A stretch of DNA of 64,000 nucleotides, from assembly GCA_019918135.1 (NCBI GenBank), contig WBZZ01003746.1:48265-112264 (forward strand), read 5' to 3'. The notes under the pieces are model-generated. The model had not been told where the DNA came from. It was given only the letters and a program-made list of their open reading frames with translations, and did not search any database. This document shows positions 49,554-59,623 of this stretch, piece after piece. This stretch comes from Paulinella micropora (taxonomy: Eukaryota; Cercozoa; Imbricatea; Euglyphida; Paulinellidae). Position 1 is the stretch's first letter. Every line of letters begins with the position of its first letter. The translations under genes were made by a program, and so were the position numbers.

Positions 49554-50744
49554 TCACACGTCCTCCGCCCAGCTAAGGCTCAGGTGCACGTCCGCCGTGC
49601 CGGAAGTAGTGCTGGCCGCAATGCAGAGCACTTCGCCTGGCCCGACGGCGATGTTCAACCTGCTCAGGTCCAGGCTGGCCGACGCCGACCCCGTGTTCGA
49701 CACGACGCACGCGGCCACCGCATTGCCGCCGGACACCGTGACGAGGGACGCGGAGTATTCGGTATTAGAAGCGGCCGCGTCATGGTTGGCGTAGGTCGGC
49801 GCGCTGCCGAACGTGGCTTGCGTGAGCAATCGTAAGATCACGGGCTTGGTGCCCGAGACGGCCGTAGCGGTCAACAAGGTTGGGAACAGCAGGTCGTTGT
49901 TAGGGAGGGCGCCGATCAAGCTCTTGTTGCGTATCACTAACGCGTTACTCTCGGTCGTGCCTATGGTCTGAACGTTGGTGCGCGCAAAGCTGAGGCCCAG
50001 CTGCTTCACGGGGCCTTCGACCAGAACGCCGACACTGGCAGTGCGCACCTGGCCGCCGGCACCAGTCGTCTTGAGCCTGAACGGTAAACTGGCATTGCTG
50101 AGCGAAGGCGTCGTGTTGGCGCCTGCGTACTGTATTCGGTGCACGGGCACTAGCACACCGTCAGACTGCCTCTCGACCGAGAACACGACAGCCCCAAATC
50201 CTAGGTACTGAAGCTGGATCTGAAAGATGTTGCCCTTGCTCCAGGTCTTGCGGTCCATGTCGTCTTGGTCACCACCCAGGCAGGTGTCGAGGTTCCAATT
50301 GGCCTGGTCGATGTAAGTGTCGACACTCGCATTGCGGTGCAGGATCCGCAGCCTGTTGCTCTGTGTCTGGTCCTGCACAAAGAAGAAGCCGTTATTGTCG
50401 TCGCCTAGCCCGGCCATGGCCGAGTTAGCCACGTTATGTGTGGCCGGGAACAGCGCCGTGAAGCGGCAGACGAGCCCTTGCCCCGCGCGGTACTTGCAGC
50501 GCCTGAGCGTCTCGGCCTGTGCGGCACCACTGAGCGACAGCAGGCCGGCGGCGGTGGTCACGGAGCCAGAGGTCGCGAACTTGCGCGGGTTCAGGGTGCC
50601 CGTGTAAGGGAAAGTCTCCTGCACTAGCGGGGTAGACTCCGCGACCTTGTGTTCGCCAAAGGCCGTGACCATGCTAGGAAGAGGTTTTGTTTCGACCACA
50701 TCCTCCAGGCGCAGGCGCTTGGTGCCACTCAGCGTCAGGCTCAT
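49554..50744 (-). CDS. Virion surface/structural protein
   Basis: 396 residues from MSLTLSGTKRLRLED; intact. The first third has an aromatic core (G-Q-G-L-V-C-R-F-T-A-L-F, G-D-D-N-N-G-F-F-F-V-Q-D). It is followed by F-Q-I-Q-L-Q-Y-L-G-F-G-A-V-V-F-S-V-E and V-H-R-I-Q-Y-A-G-A-N-T-T-P-S, a pattern I recall from structural proteins of giant viruses and phages. The C-terminal domain matches the partial protein at 2-547. It is divergent from the penton gene across 67 bp, which suggests joint late expression. Probably a capsid-associated or fibre-base protein. Confidence 0.6.
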   Translation of the reverse strand: MSLTLSGTKRLRLEDVVETKPLPSMVTAFGEHKVAESTPLVQETFPYTGTLNPRKFATSGSVTTAAGLLSLSGAAQAETLRRCKYRAGQGLVCRFTALFPATHNVANSAMAGLGDDNNGFFFVQDQTQSNRLRILHRNASVDTYIDQANWNLDTCLGGDQDDMDRKTWSKGNIFQIQLQYLGFGAVVFSVERQSDGVLVPVHRIQYAGANTTPSLSNASLPFRLKTTGAGGQVRTASVGVLVEGPVKQLGLSFARTNVQTIGTTESNALVIRNKSLIGALPNNDLLFPTLLTATAVSGTKPVILRLLTQATFGSAPTYANHDAAASNTEYSASLVTVSGGNAVAACVVSNTGSASASLDLSRLNIAVGPGEVLCIAASTTSGTADVHLSLSWAEDV

Positions 50745-50811
50745 GAATTTTTCTTCTCGTGCCTCTCTCTGTTTAAGAAAACTGGCGCGCCAAGAAAAAA
50801 AATTTACAAGC
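50745..50811. promoter_or_regulatory. Divergent promoter between structural and penton genes
   Basis: 67 bp with TTTAAGAAAAC, a GGCGCGCC palindrome and an A8 run directly before the penton start. No GATTTAAATC or CTCTGTTGCC motif is seen, so its class is unclear. Confidence 0.35.
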
Positions 50812-51638
50812 ATGAGTTACCTGCGCGCCCTGAGCGAAATGAACCTGCTGGTCCGCAGTAAGGACCGCGACCGGGTGCAGGGCCCGGGCGATTCGGCCGA
50901 GTTCCGCCTGCCCTTACAGGAAGCGATTGAGGGCAAGTACCGCCTGATCTGGGCCACGGTGCCGAACGCCTGCTTCAACGTCAACTCCAAGAACAACAAG
51001 CTCTACCTGACCAGCACGGCCACGGGCGACGTGACGATCACGATTCCTTCGCAAAATTATACTGGCGAGACTTGGCCGACACGCTGCAGTCGCTGCTGAT
51101 CAACGAGGGCTACGTCCAGCCTGGTCAGACCATCGGCATCGCGTACCTCGACACGCACCTGAAGCTGCAGTTTACGCTAAGCGCGGCCGCCGAGTTCGCG
51201 ATCTACTGCTATCAGTCCAACAGCGACAGCGCGCACGCGGTGCTCGGCTTCGAGACCTCGGCCCAGAACGGAGCGGGGACCTCGCTGCCCTCGGGGCAGA
51301 CCAGGATCTTGCCGAACGTGGTGGCCTTGGGCCTGCCGACCTCGCTGGGCATACAGATCAAGGAATGCTCGACGCTGGCCTACTCACTCGGCGGCTTCCA
51401 CGAGGTCTGGGACGGCAGTTCCATTACGCGCGGCCCCAAGAACCACTCGGCCAGCTTAATCATTCCTTTTCTCGCAAGTTCAGGGGGGTATCAGTCTAGC
51501 GCCCAGGACAGGCACAACCAGTACGTATTTTTCCCGAACAAGACCAAGTACCTCAACGTCCGGGTCGTGTCGCCAGACACGCGCGACAAGGTTGACTTGA
51601 ATGGCGCAGACTGGGAAATGCTGCTGAGCAAGGCGTAA
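50812..51638 (+). CDS. Penton / minor capsid protein (one frameshift near 51065)
   Basis: About 275 residues. Starts MSYLRALSEMNLLV. It has the typical order 'S-x-E-F-R-L-P-L...G-K-Y-R-L-I-W-A-T-V-P-N-A-x-F-N-V-N...N-N-K' and, one frame on, 'L-A-D-T-L-Q-S-L-L', 'L-G-F', 'S-A-S-L-I-I-P-F' and 'Y-V-F-F-P...L-N-V-R-V'. It ends D-L-N-G-A-D-W-E-M-L-L. This is the pattern of single jelly-roll penton proteins of virophages and polinton-like viruses as I know it, including the closing 'NG.dW' motif. It would form the five-fold vertices. The frame change is at about 51060-51068 (AAAATTATACTGGCG). Confidence 0.62.
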
Positions 51639-51663
51639 GGAATTTTTTTTAATATTGTGGGCG

Positions 51664-51939
51664 ATGTATTTCAAGAAGAAACCACAGTGAGTCAAAAGGC
51701 AGTGGAGTGAGAGAGCGCGCAGAGACGAAGAGCTCGCGGGCGGCGCGCCACCGCGAGCACCGCGGCCGGCGGCAGCGGCAGCAGCACCGCCACCGGACCC
51801 GGTCGAGCAGCACCACCACGACCCGGTCGAGTACACGCGCTATCTGTTGGCCCTGACCAAGAAGAAGAAGAACGGCGCGAGTGTGCCGGCGTTCAGGCCA
51901 AAAGCGGCCAGGCGGAAAAAGAAGAAGACGAAAATTTAA
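51664..51939 (+). CDS. Small basic Pro/Ala-rich protein, possibly spliced
   Basis: The ATG at 51664 reads MYFKKKPQ and then TGA, but the same frame stays open afterwards to TAA at 51937-51939. It includes a Pro/Ala-rich stretch, H-H-H-D-P-V-E-Y-T-R-Y-L-L-A-L and a very basic end (RRKKKKTKI). The stop lies in a strong donor-like GTGAGT, and a 36-nt GT...CAG segment (51687-51722) would remove it in frame. That would be shorter than the other introns here. The alternative is a nonsense mutation. A basic core or DNA-condensing protein is plausible. Confidence 0.42.
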
Positions 51940-51971
51940 ATCTTGTCGCAAACTTTCTTTTAACAGAACAG

Positions 51972-52630
51972 ATGGACGAGAAAGTCGTGATGCCGCGGGA
52001 GGACTCGCACGACTCGGACGACTCGACGTAAAGCGAGAGGAAGAAAAATGGTCCTCGCGCCACGAGTCTTATTTTGCCAGCGTGGTGGACGAATGTGCGC
52101 TGCACGCGCGCCTCAACAACTCGGCCGGCTACTACTACTACAACCGTTTTCTGTTGTTTGGCTTGCTGTCTACGATCGTGCCGGCGATCTGTTCCGTTAT
52201 CGTGGGCAACTTCGGCTTCAAGGCGTGTGAAGCGGGCCGGGCGGGCTACGACTGGGTCAGCGTGACTGCCTGATCGTAGTAGCCATCGTCTCCGGCACCA
52301 ACAGCTTTTTCAACTTTGGGCAGAAAGCAGAGCGCCACTTCTCCTGCGAGATCCTCTTTGAAATGGTTAAGAACGAGCTGTCTGTCGAGATGGCCAAGAA
52401 GAGGCGCTTTAGATTGCGGCGGACGTGCTGCTGGTCAAGATTACCATGGCCCTGGAGAAAGTGCGTTCGAACGAGCAAGTTATACCGCAGTGGTGTTGTG
52501 GGCGCACCGCCTGGACCGCGAGAAGCTGGCCAAAGCGCGAGCACAGATGGTGACGAGCGGCGACCCGGTCAGGATCCACCATGGCACGCCCGTGACGCTG
52601 GGCCGGCACTTGATCCCGATGCCTACTTAG
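51972..52630 (+). CDS. SLATT/DUF4231-like membrane protein (frameshifted)
   Basis: Starts MDEKVVMPREDS. After a frame change near 52025 the sequence has N-N-S-A-G-Y-Y-Y-Y-N-R-F-L-L-F-G-L and two transmembrane segments (LLSTIVPAICSVIVG; after a change near 52262, IVVAIVSGTNSFFNFG). A G-Q-K-A-E-R-H-F...E-M-V-K-N-E-L helix follows. A tyrosine/arginine-rich entry, a two-helix hairpin and a following coil are the hallmarks of SLATT/DUF4231 proteins. These are frequent in giant viruses and, in prokaryotes, in defence-type pore effectors. Frame changes near 52415 and 52480 affect the tail. It ends 4 nt inside the convergent next gene. Confidence 0.5.
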
Positions 52631-52974
52631 CTGATAGTGCAAACCTTGGGACACAGCTCACAGCAGTTGGTAGCGAGGGCGGCCTTCACGAGCTCCCAGA
52701 TCACGTCGACTACTGGCGGGATCAGCTTGTCCACGTTGTCGTCAGGACACAAGTCCACGAGCACAGACACGAGGATCTGCTTCTTCTCCTCGCCAGTATG
52801 ATTAGTATAGAGAGCAAGGTACTTGACCCCGTGAACAATGAGCTGCGGCACTGACTGCCAGCTGAAGTCGCTGTATGTCCGCTTGAGCTCGAGTGCGAGC
52901 TCGTGCGAGGTTACGGTGATGGACTCTGGTGACGAGGGCATCAGCCGTCGTTCGGTCTTGCGTCTTTGCAACAT
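52627..52974 (-). CDS. Small conserved-looking helical protein
   Basis: 115 residues; intact. After a charged start it has [28 protein letters not shown] and [19 protein letters not shown] recall similar 'g.eKk..vl..l..lv...........i..iid.iv' helical proteins in nucleocytoviruses. It ends with four Cys residues close to the C-terminus (CCELCPKVC). Function unknown. It shares a divergent promoter with RNR2. Confidence 0.5.
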   Translation of the reverse strand: MLQRRKTERRLMPSSPESITVTSHELALELKRTYSDFSWQSVPQLIVHGVKYLALYTNHTGEEKKQILVSVLVDLCPDDNVDKLIPPVVDVIWELVKAALATNCCELCPKVCTIS

Positions 52975-53047
52975 GTTCTTTGTTTTTGTTTTGCGCTATA
53001 AGAAAAAAAATATATCCTCTTTGCCCTTTACTATTAAAAGGAGAGTG

Positions 53048-54065
53048 AATGGCCTTGTTGAAACTAGACAACCGGCAGCTGCACGAATTATGGACACTGA
53101 AGAAAAACTGCTCGTGCCGGAAGAATCGCGGTTTTGTCTCTTTCCCATCAGGCGTCCGGACCTGTATTCATTCTATGAAGCTTCCCTGCGCTCGTTCTGG
53201 ACGGCAGACGAGCTTGATCTGAGCCGGGAACAGGCCGATTTCAAGAAATTGAGTGCGGACGAGCAGCATTTTATTAAGATGGTGCTGGGCTTTTTCGCCT
53301 CGAGCGACGGCATCATTTAAGAAAACCTGGCCGCCAATTTTTTGGCCGAAGTGCAATATTCCGAAGCGAGACTTTTTTATTCTTACCAGATCTTTAATGA
53401 GGCCGAACACTCGCGGACCTACAGCCTGTTGATCGATACGATCATCAGCGACCAGCAAGAGAAGGACAAGTTGTTCAATGCGATCACGCAGGTCCCGACC
53501 GTCGCCCAAAAAGCCAAGTGGGCGCTGCAGTGGCTCAGCCCGGCCCGGTCTTCGTTTGCCGAGCGGCTGGTGGCGTTCGCTTGTGTGGAACTTGTCCAGT
53601 TCGCCTCTTCTTTCGCCTCCATCTTTTGGCTGAAACAAAAGCACCCGGGCCTGCTGCAGGGCCTGTGCACCAGCAATGAGTTTATTGCGCGGGACGAGAC
53701 ACAGCACGGCCTGTTCGCGTGCCATTTGTACAAGCACCACGTGTCGAACAAGCTGCAGATGTCGCGCATTTTCCAGATCGTGGCGGCTGTGTCGAGGTCG
53801 AGCGGAGGTTCATCAGCGAGTCGCTGCCGGTGGCACTGCTGGGTTTGAACGCGACGCTGATGGAACGGTACGTTGAGTTCGTGGCCGACGGCCTGCTGCA
53901 GAACTTGGGCCTGAGCGAAAAGCTGTACGGGGTGGCCAAGTGCCCTTGCCCTTCATGGAGCAGCTAGGCGTGGTAGGCAAGACTAACTTTTTCGAGAAAA
54001 GAGTAAGCGAGTACGCGCGGGCGCCGGCCAAGGAGCCTGAATGGGGCCTAGACCAGGACTTCTAG
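53048..54065 (+). pseudogene. Ribonucleotide reductase small subunit (premature stop, frameshifts)
   Basis: All di-iron ligand positions of class I R2 are present: Asp in FFASSDGI, Glu/His in NEAEHSRTYS (with the radical-type Tyr following), Glu in ACVELVQF, and Glu/His in [13 protein letters not shown]. An in-frame TAA at 53318-53320 falls where R2 proteins have Asn (G-I-V-N-E-N-L). Frame changes occur near 53795 and 53945. The end (WGLDQDF) is a normal R2 C-terminus. The first ATG after the promoter motif (53016-53030) is at 53048, out of frame with the ATG at 53090, so either the start also carries an indel or there is an overlapping upstream ORF. It pairs with RNR1 at 26728-28974, also damaged. 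Confidence 0.88.
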
Positions 54066-54343
54066 CCATTGATGGTGTCAGGCATCTCTACGACCGTCTC
54101 TTCTAGTGCCATTTCGGCCTCGACGGCCGCGTGGGCGGCAGACTCGGCGGCCGCCTCTGCTTCCTCTTCTTGCTGGATCAATTGCTTGATCTGCAGGCGC
54201 GTCTCCCTGCAACCACAGACCTTTTCACAGAGCGCGATCTGCAGCTGTAACTTCTCTCGTTCTACGGCCAGGATCCGGCGGCGGGCTAGGCACGTGGCCA
54301 GCTCGTTCTCGTTCTCGGCTAGTGCTTGTCGTAACGCGTCCAT
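54062..54343 (-). CDS. Small coiled-coil protein
   Basis: 93 residues, intact. Helical MDALRQALAENENELATCLARRR start, a central C-E-K-V-C-G-C cluster and an acidic Ala/Glu tail. Expressed from an AT-rich leader (TTTTTTAATTAAAAAG). It ends against RNR2 with a 4-nt overlap. No family recognised. Confidence 0.5.
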   Translation of the reverse strand: MDALRQALAENENELATCLARRRILAVEREKLQLQIALCEKVCGCRETRLQIKQLIQQEEEAEAAAESAAHAAVEAEMALEETVVEMPDTING

Positions 54344-54384
54344 TTCTTTTTAATTAAAAAATACAGACTCGAAAGAAAAAAAAA

Positions 54385-57300
54385 TCAGCCCGGAATCTCG
54401 GTAATGGTCACTCTGCCTCTTGAATAAACAGTTGAACCGCCAATGACAAGGCTCCACGTGACAGCGCCTTGTGTGTCGCCAAAGGCTTCGAACCAAATAT
54501 ACTCGTTTGCCGCCACTTCCATGATGCCCGACAGGCTTGGCGAAGCGAACCGCCCGTTGCCATAGAGCCCATGGGCGGTAGTTGTCGCCTGAAAATTGGC
54601 TTCTGTCTGCTGTACGCCGGTGCTTGAGGCGGGTCTCACTGCATTCCTTTCGACCCAGACATCGTAATAGGCGCCACTGGTCGGCGGGTTGTTGGTAGCC
54701 GCTGCCGAGGTAATAAACTTGAACGAGGCAGTGATCAGCCATTTCCTGGGCATACCGGACGTGTTCTGCCAGGTCGTGAAGCCGTTGGCATGGCTTACGG
54801 TGATGTTGCCGTACACGGGCGCCAGCCTCACTACGCCATCGACCGGGATCTTCCTGCCAGCTCCGCTATTAACAGTGACGGCCGTGTCACTCGTCAGCCA
54901 GTGGCCACGGTCCCAGGTGCCTAGCTCGAACTCGCCGAGGTCGTTGATTTGGAGCACGCGATCCGTGCCGGCGGAGGGCAGCGCGGTCGGCAACTTCAGC
55001 GTGTTTTTGCCGCACACGATCGAATCCACGCCCGTGAGGCCAGTGGCAGTGGCCGACACACCCTCGGACTCAACGACGGGCGCAAAGGTCCCCACGACGG
55101 ACGCGGCACTCGAATGTACCGAAGTGACAATAAACCGGTGGTAGTAATAGAACGCGGTCGAAGCGGGCGCGCTCGAGTTCAGGGTCTGTGACGTCGTGGT
55201 AAAAGAGAAGTTACCCGACCAGACCAGTGTCCAGGTACTGCCATTGTCCGACCCCGCCAACGTGAAGCTTTTGGTTGAGGTACTAAGAGTAACTCCGTTG
55301 GTCAACGCGAAGCTCGTGATCCTGTACCGGCGCCGCGTGTGCTGGAGCGTAAAGTACTCGCCGTACACGTTGCTGCCGCCCACGTTGGTAACGGCGTTGT
55401 TGGTCGTGTTGATACTCCCGTCCGAGTTGTAGTTGCCGAGGCTAGTCCAGCCATTGGCAGCGACACCATCGAAAACTCTCCAGCTCTCCTGGCTTACTTG
55501 CGCGGAAGAGTGGCTGAGCACCCAGTTAGGGTCCGTGGTAGGCGTATAGGCCGACATGGAAGTCCAGGTCGGCAGCGCCACTGAACCAGAAGTCACAACC
55601 GTGGTGGAAGTGCTCTGGGTCACCATCTGCCCCGCAGAAGTCAGGCTCAGAACGGCAGTCTGGGCCGGCGTGGAGGCTGGCAACAACGAGCTGGCCGCAA
55701 GCTGACCCGCCGAGTCCAGCGTGACCAAAGACGTCGAGCCGGGCAGGCTAGCAGGCACTCTGACAGAAGAGGCGGCTAACTGCCCTCCGCTGGACAAGGA
55801 GACGAAGGACGTGTTGGACGGCAGCGCGGTCGGCAGCAGGAGTGCAGAAGAACCAGAAGCCGGAGCGGAGAGCGTGCTGGTGCCGCCCGCCCCGCTAAGT
55901 GACAGTGAGCTAGCAGCCCCTGTCGCTAGCTGGCCACTAGAATCAAGTGTCACCAGCAAAGTGCTACCAGGCAGAGACACCGGCACCTTGAGCGCAGATG
56001 CGCTTAGTTGCCCCGCAGAGGTCAGCGACGTCAGAGAAGTGCTGGCAGGCAGCGCGCTAGGTAGACTCAGCGCGACCGTCCCCGTGCTCGCAATCGTAGA
56101 GGTGCCGATCGTCATTGGCGACGTATGCGTGTGCCCGTCTACGTAGGCCTTGTTGGCAGCGTCGGTGGTGGTGAGCGGTGCCGCTATGTTCTTGATCGCG
56201 GGGCACGAGGTGTAGTCAAAGCCAAAGTGGTTGATTCCGCACCAGCTAGAACTCCCTCCTGCCTTGATAGTAGCAACCACGATGGCCACGTACCGGGCGG
56301 CCCTGGCGGTGTCGGTCGGCGCAAGAGTGATGGAACTGCCATCGACAAAGGTGTACGAGCTAGTGTGCCACAGCGTCCAGGTAATGCCGTCTAACGACGT
56401 GCCCACCTGCCATGTCTTTGGTGATTTATCCAGACCGCTGGACTGGGCTTGCAGGTAGTACTGTTGCAGGACGACCCCAGTGCCAAAATCTAGCTGAAGC
56501 CACTCTCCGGGGTATACTACGCCCGAAAACGTCTTGCTGGAACTGGAAGTGTAGGCGCCGCTCGTAGCATTGTAGGTACTAGTGTTGCTCTGCCAGGAAA
56601 AGTTTGAGCCCGTATTGAAGCCGTCGTACGCATTGCCGTTCCCGGAAGTGGACGCACTCGCGACCAGGCCGTTCCAGTTGTTACTCGCCATGCTGTCGGG
56701 CTTCTTCACGTACGAAGTGGCTACAAGGCTCAGACCATGCGAGATAGCCTGGTCCCCGTACAGCAGCGCGCCGTCGGAGCCCAGCGACACCAAGCTAGTA
56801 CTGCTTGGTAGTGCGGTCGGCAGCTTGAGCGCAGAGGTGCCGGACGCCGGAGCGGAAAGGCTGCTGGTGCCGCCCGCCCCGCTGAGCGACAACGAGCTGG
56901 CAGCAGCGGCTGCAAAGTTAGGTTTCAGCTCTGCGCAACGTACCCAGCGGGCTGCACTGTTTCCTCCAGGGTAGATCTTTTCGATGACCCAGCGATGGAC
57001 TCTAAAGTAATTAGTACCTGTATACGAAGTGGTGAGTGTAAACGTCCTCGAAACCTCATTTACTGCCCAAGAAGAAATGCTGGTGTTCTGGTACAGCACC
57101 GTCCAGTTAGTGGGAGGGTCGGCAGCATCGTTCGAGCCTAGTACCGTAAGACTTTTTGGCCAGGTTGCATATAATCCAGTTGAATCCCCGACATAAACAC
57201 GAGGGTACCAATCAAAACTCGACAGCAGCATCCGCGCACTATCAGAGCGACGCAGCTGGAACCACTCTCCTTGTACCCCGTTGGTGGTTTGTGCGTTCGC

Positions 57301-59580
57301 GCCCGCGCCCGCCACGTCGTAATCCCCTGCTGGATACGTGTAGTAGTTCTTGCTGACCCAGCCTGTATCTCCGGCAGTGACGTTGTCAAACATTTTCCAG
57401 GCTTGCCAGGAACCGACCTCTTCGCTGCTCACTGTCGCTGTCCACGTGCTGCCGTAAGTGTAGTTGCTGAACACAGGAAACGTGTAGGGGTCCCAAGCTA
57501 CCAGCGCTAGCGAATTCGCGGCGCCAGTGCCCAAGTTGCCGCTGCTGTCTAATGTGACCAAGGCTGTCTGTCCGGTAGAGGGCAACGCGGCCGGCAACTT
57601 GAGTGCAGAGGAGCCAGAGGCAGGAGCGGAAAGCGTGCTGGTGCCTCCAGCCCCGCTGAGTGACAGCGAGCTAGCAGCCCCTGTCGCGAGCTGGCCACCG
57701 AAATCGAGTGTCAACAGTGACGTGCTGCTAGGCAGTGACGCCGGTACCTTGAGCGCAGACGCGCCTACCTGGCCCGCGCTTGTCAAGGAAACGAGTGACG
57801 TGTTGGCGGGCAGCGAAAGCGGGAGTGTAAATTTAGAGGCGGTGAGTTCGCCGGTCGTGCTGTTCCACTGTGTTGCCTTCTCGGCGGTGGTAGAATCGAC
57901 GCCCGACCTCAACGGCTTGATATAAGCAGCATCGGTGCTAGCGGACACTAATTCAGCGCCCGTGGCGTTCAGCACGATCGAGCGGGATGTCGCTGCTTTT
58001 GCTCTGTAGCCTATTGCGACCGATTCCTGAGCGGCAGCATCCGTGATAGCCGTACTGCCGATCCCAACCGACCGTACGCCGAGCGTGCTAGTATAGGGAC
58101 CGACAGAGACTGATGAATTGCCTTGTGTGCTCTCCGCGGAGTAGGCACCGATCGCGACGGCGAGATCTGACTGGCCAGAGTATCCCGCCCTGTAGCCAAC
58201 GGCAGTTCCAAACTGGCCCTGTCCACTCGCGCCTGCTTGAGTGCCTATTGCGACGGCAAATGGTTGCTGTCCGTCGCCCGCTAAAGTCCCGATTGCTACA
58301 CTGTCTCCCCCTTGGAAGCCAATGGCACCAGTAGCGAACTGGCCCGCGCTGTCGAGCGTGACGAACTGCTTGGTGCCTGCGCTGGGCAGTGCCACAGGCA
58401 GCTTGAGCGCGACGGAGCCAGTAGCAGGCGCGGAAAGCGTACTGTTGCCGCCAGCCCCTGCCAGCGTGAGCGTCGACGAGCTTACTTGGCCGCTCAGGCC
58501 TAGCACGCCGTCTGGATCGACCGTCACCAGCTGTGCGGTCGAGGCGGGCAGGGGGTTAGGCAGCCTCGCGAGAGTGTCTGGGATCGTCGTGACTGTAAAG
58601 TCGGTGTCCATGAGCACGATCGCGCCATTACCGCTAGGAGCCAAAGACGGCTGCTTGAGCGTCCTGTCCTTGACCGCAAAGATCGAGCCGTCTGGGTCCA
58701 TGGTCACGATGCAGTCGTTTTGGGTAGGCATGATTGACGGGAACTTCACCACCCCTGCCACCTGGTGGTCGACGTACGCCTTGGGCGCCAGCTGCGAGGC
58801 CTTGGTAGGGTAACTGGTGTTCTCGATGCAGCCGGCATTGCACAGCTGGTAGTCGAAGGCCAGGCTCCGCATGTACCAAACCCCTGCCCCGTTGTTTTTA
58901 GTGCAGATTATGCGCAGGTACCTGGCGTAATCGGCCGCGGTCGCAGGCGTGAACGTGCGCAGGCTGTCGCCGACAAAGGTCTGGGCAGTCTGGCTGTCCC
59001 AAGTGAACCACCGGCTGCCGTCCGCGCTATACGCGACTACCCAGTCCCTGGGCGCGGTAATAGCACCCGCAGACGTGAAGTGGTAAGCAGTGACTTTGGC
59101 GTGCATCGGCAGATCGAGCTGGAGCCACGCGCCCGCCACGGTGAGATTATCGACCATCGTCTCGATCATGGCGGTGTAGTTGTTGCCGCTGTAGCTGTCG
59201 GGCGCAGTGGTGCCCCACAAGGTCGAGAAGTCGCTGTCAAAAGCTAGGTAGGCTTGCGCAGAATTGCTAGAGGCCGAGGCCACAAAGCCCGCGGAGCTGT
59301 TAGAAGTCATCCCGGCCGGCTGGTTAGTTTTGGCTTCGGTGTCCAGCGTCAAGGTGATCAGATCGGCTAGATCAACCAAGTGCGGGTTCCCGGAAGTAGT
59401 CAGTCTGTGAGCAGTATTAAGCGCTACCGCGTCGTTCGCGGCCACTCCACCCGCTGCCCATCTCACGCCCCCGTCACCGTCCGAAACAAGGACGTCGCCG
59501 CTCTGCCCGTCGACCGGTAGCACAAAGTCGTCGGTCGCACCGTCCAGACGACGGCGCTTGTAGGACCTGGCTACTTCCAT
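54385..59580 (-). CDS. Giant multidomain fibre with discoidin and YadA-like domains
   Basis: 1731 residues, fully open. Four discoidin (F5/8 type C)-like domains lie at about 85-245, 693-883, 955-1125 and 1336-1506, recognised by E-W-L-Q-L-D-F/AWLQLDL strands and RYLRI-type ends. Between them run shaft repeats of the type S-L-S-L-S-G-A-G-G-T-S-x-L-S-A-P-A-S-G and A-L-K-L-P-x-A-L-P-S. Residues ~420-540 carry A-V-A-I-G repeats like the YadA/Hep_Hag head of trimeric adhesins. Residues ~1560-1731 form a beta-rich C-terminal head. Architecture and repeats indicate a trimeric receptor-binding fibre that binds host glycans. It is remarkable for length and for domain duplication, which is visible at DNA level. 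Confidence 0.75.
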   Translation of the reverse strand: MEVARSYKRRRLDGATDDFVLPVDGQSGDVLVSDGDGGVRWAAGGVAANDAVALNTAHRLTTSGNPHLVDLADLITLTLDTEAKTNQPAGMTSNSSAGFVASASSNSAQAYLAFDSDFSTLWGTTAPDSYSGNNYTAMIETMVDNLTVAGAWLQLDLPMHAKVTAYHFTSAGAITAPRDWVVAYSADGSRWFTWDSQTAQTFVGDSLRTFTPATAADYARYLRIICTKNNGAGVWYMRSLAFDYQLCNAGCIENTSYPTKASQLAPKAYVDHQVAGVVKFPSIMPTQNDCIVTMDPDGSIFAVKDRTLKQPSLAPSGNGAIVLMDTDFTVTTIPDTLARLPNPLPASTAQLVTVDPDGVLGLSGQVSSSTLTLAGAGGNSTLSAPATGSVALKLPVALPSAGTKQFVTLDSAGQFATGAIGFQGGDSVAIGTLAGDGQQPFAVAIGTQAGASGQGQFGTAVGYRAGYSGQSDLAVAIGAYSAESTQGNSSVSVGPYTSTLGVRSVGIGSTAITDAAAQESVAIGYRAKAATSRSIVLNATGAELVSASTDAAYIKPLRSGVDSTTAEKATQWNSTTGELTASKFTLPLSLPANTSLVSLTSAGQVGASALKVPASLPSSTSLLTLDFGGQLATGAASSLSLSGAGGTSTLSAPASGSSALKLPAALPSTGQTALVTLDSSGNLGTGAANSLALVAWDPYTFPVFSNYTYGSTWTATVSSEEVGSWQAWKMFDNVTAGDTGWVSKNYYTYPAGDYDVAGAGANAQTTNGVQGEWFQLRRSDSARMLLSSFDWYPRVYVGDSTGLYATWPKSLTVLGSNDAADPPTNWTVLYQNTSISSWAVNEVSRTFTLTTSYTGTNYFRVHRWVIEKIYPGGNSAARWVRCAELKPNFAAAAASSLSLSGAGGTSSLSAPASGTSALKLPTALPSSTSLVSLGSDGALLYGDQAISHGLSLVATSYVKKPDSMASNNWNGLVASASTSGNGNAYDGFNTGSNFSWQSNTSTYNATSGAYTSSSSKTFSGVVYPGEWLQLDFGTGVVLQQYYLQAQSSGLDKSPKTWQVGTSLDGITWTLWHTSSYTFVDGSSITLAPTDTARAARYVAIVVATIKAGGSSSWCGINHFGFDYTSCPAIKNIAAPLTTTDAANKAYVDGHTHTSPMTIGTSTIASTGTVALSLPSALPASTSLTSLTSAGQLSASALKVPVSLPGSTLLVTLDSSGQLATGAASSLSLSGAGGTSTLSAPASGSSALLLPTALPSNTSFVSLSSGGQLAASSVRVPASLPGSTSLVTLDSAGQLAASSLLPASTPAQTAVLSLTSAGQMVTQSTSTTVVTSGSVALPTWTSMSAYTPTTDPNWVLSHSSAQVSQESWRVFDGVAANGWTSLGNYNSDGSINTTNNAVTNVGGSNVYGEYFTLQHTRRRYRITSFALTNGVTLSTSTKSFTLAGSDNGSTWTLVWSGNFSFTTTSQTLNSSAPASTAFYYYHRFIVTSVHSSAASVVGTFAPVVESEGVSATATGLTGVDSIVCGKNTLKLPTALPSAGTDRVLQINDLGEFELGTWDRGHWLTSDTAVTVNSGAGRKIPVDGVVRLAPVYGNITVSHANGFTTWQNTSGMPRKWLITASFKFITSAAATNNPPTSGAYYDVWVERNAVRPASSTGVQQTEANFQATTTAHGLYGNGRFASPSLSGIMEVAANEYIWFEAFGDTQGAVTWSLVIGGSTVYSRGRVTITEIPG

Positions 59581-59623
59581 TCCTTGCTAGTTTAGTAGAC
59601 TACGAGAAAAAGTTTTTTAATTA

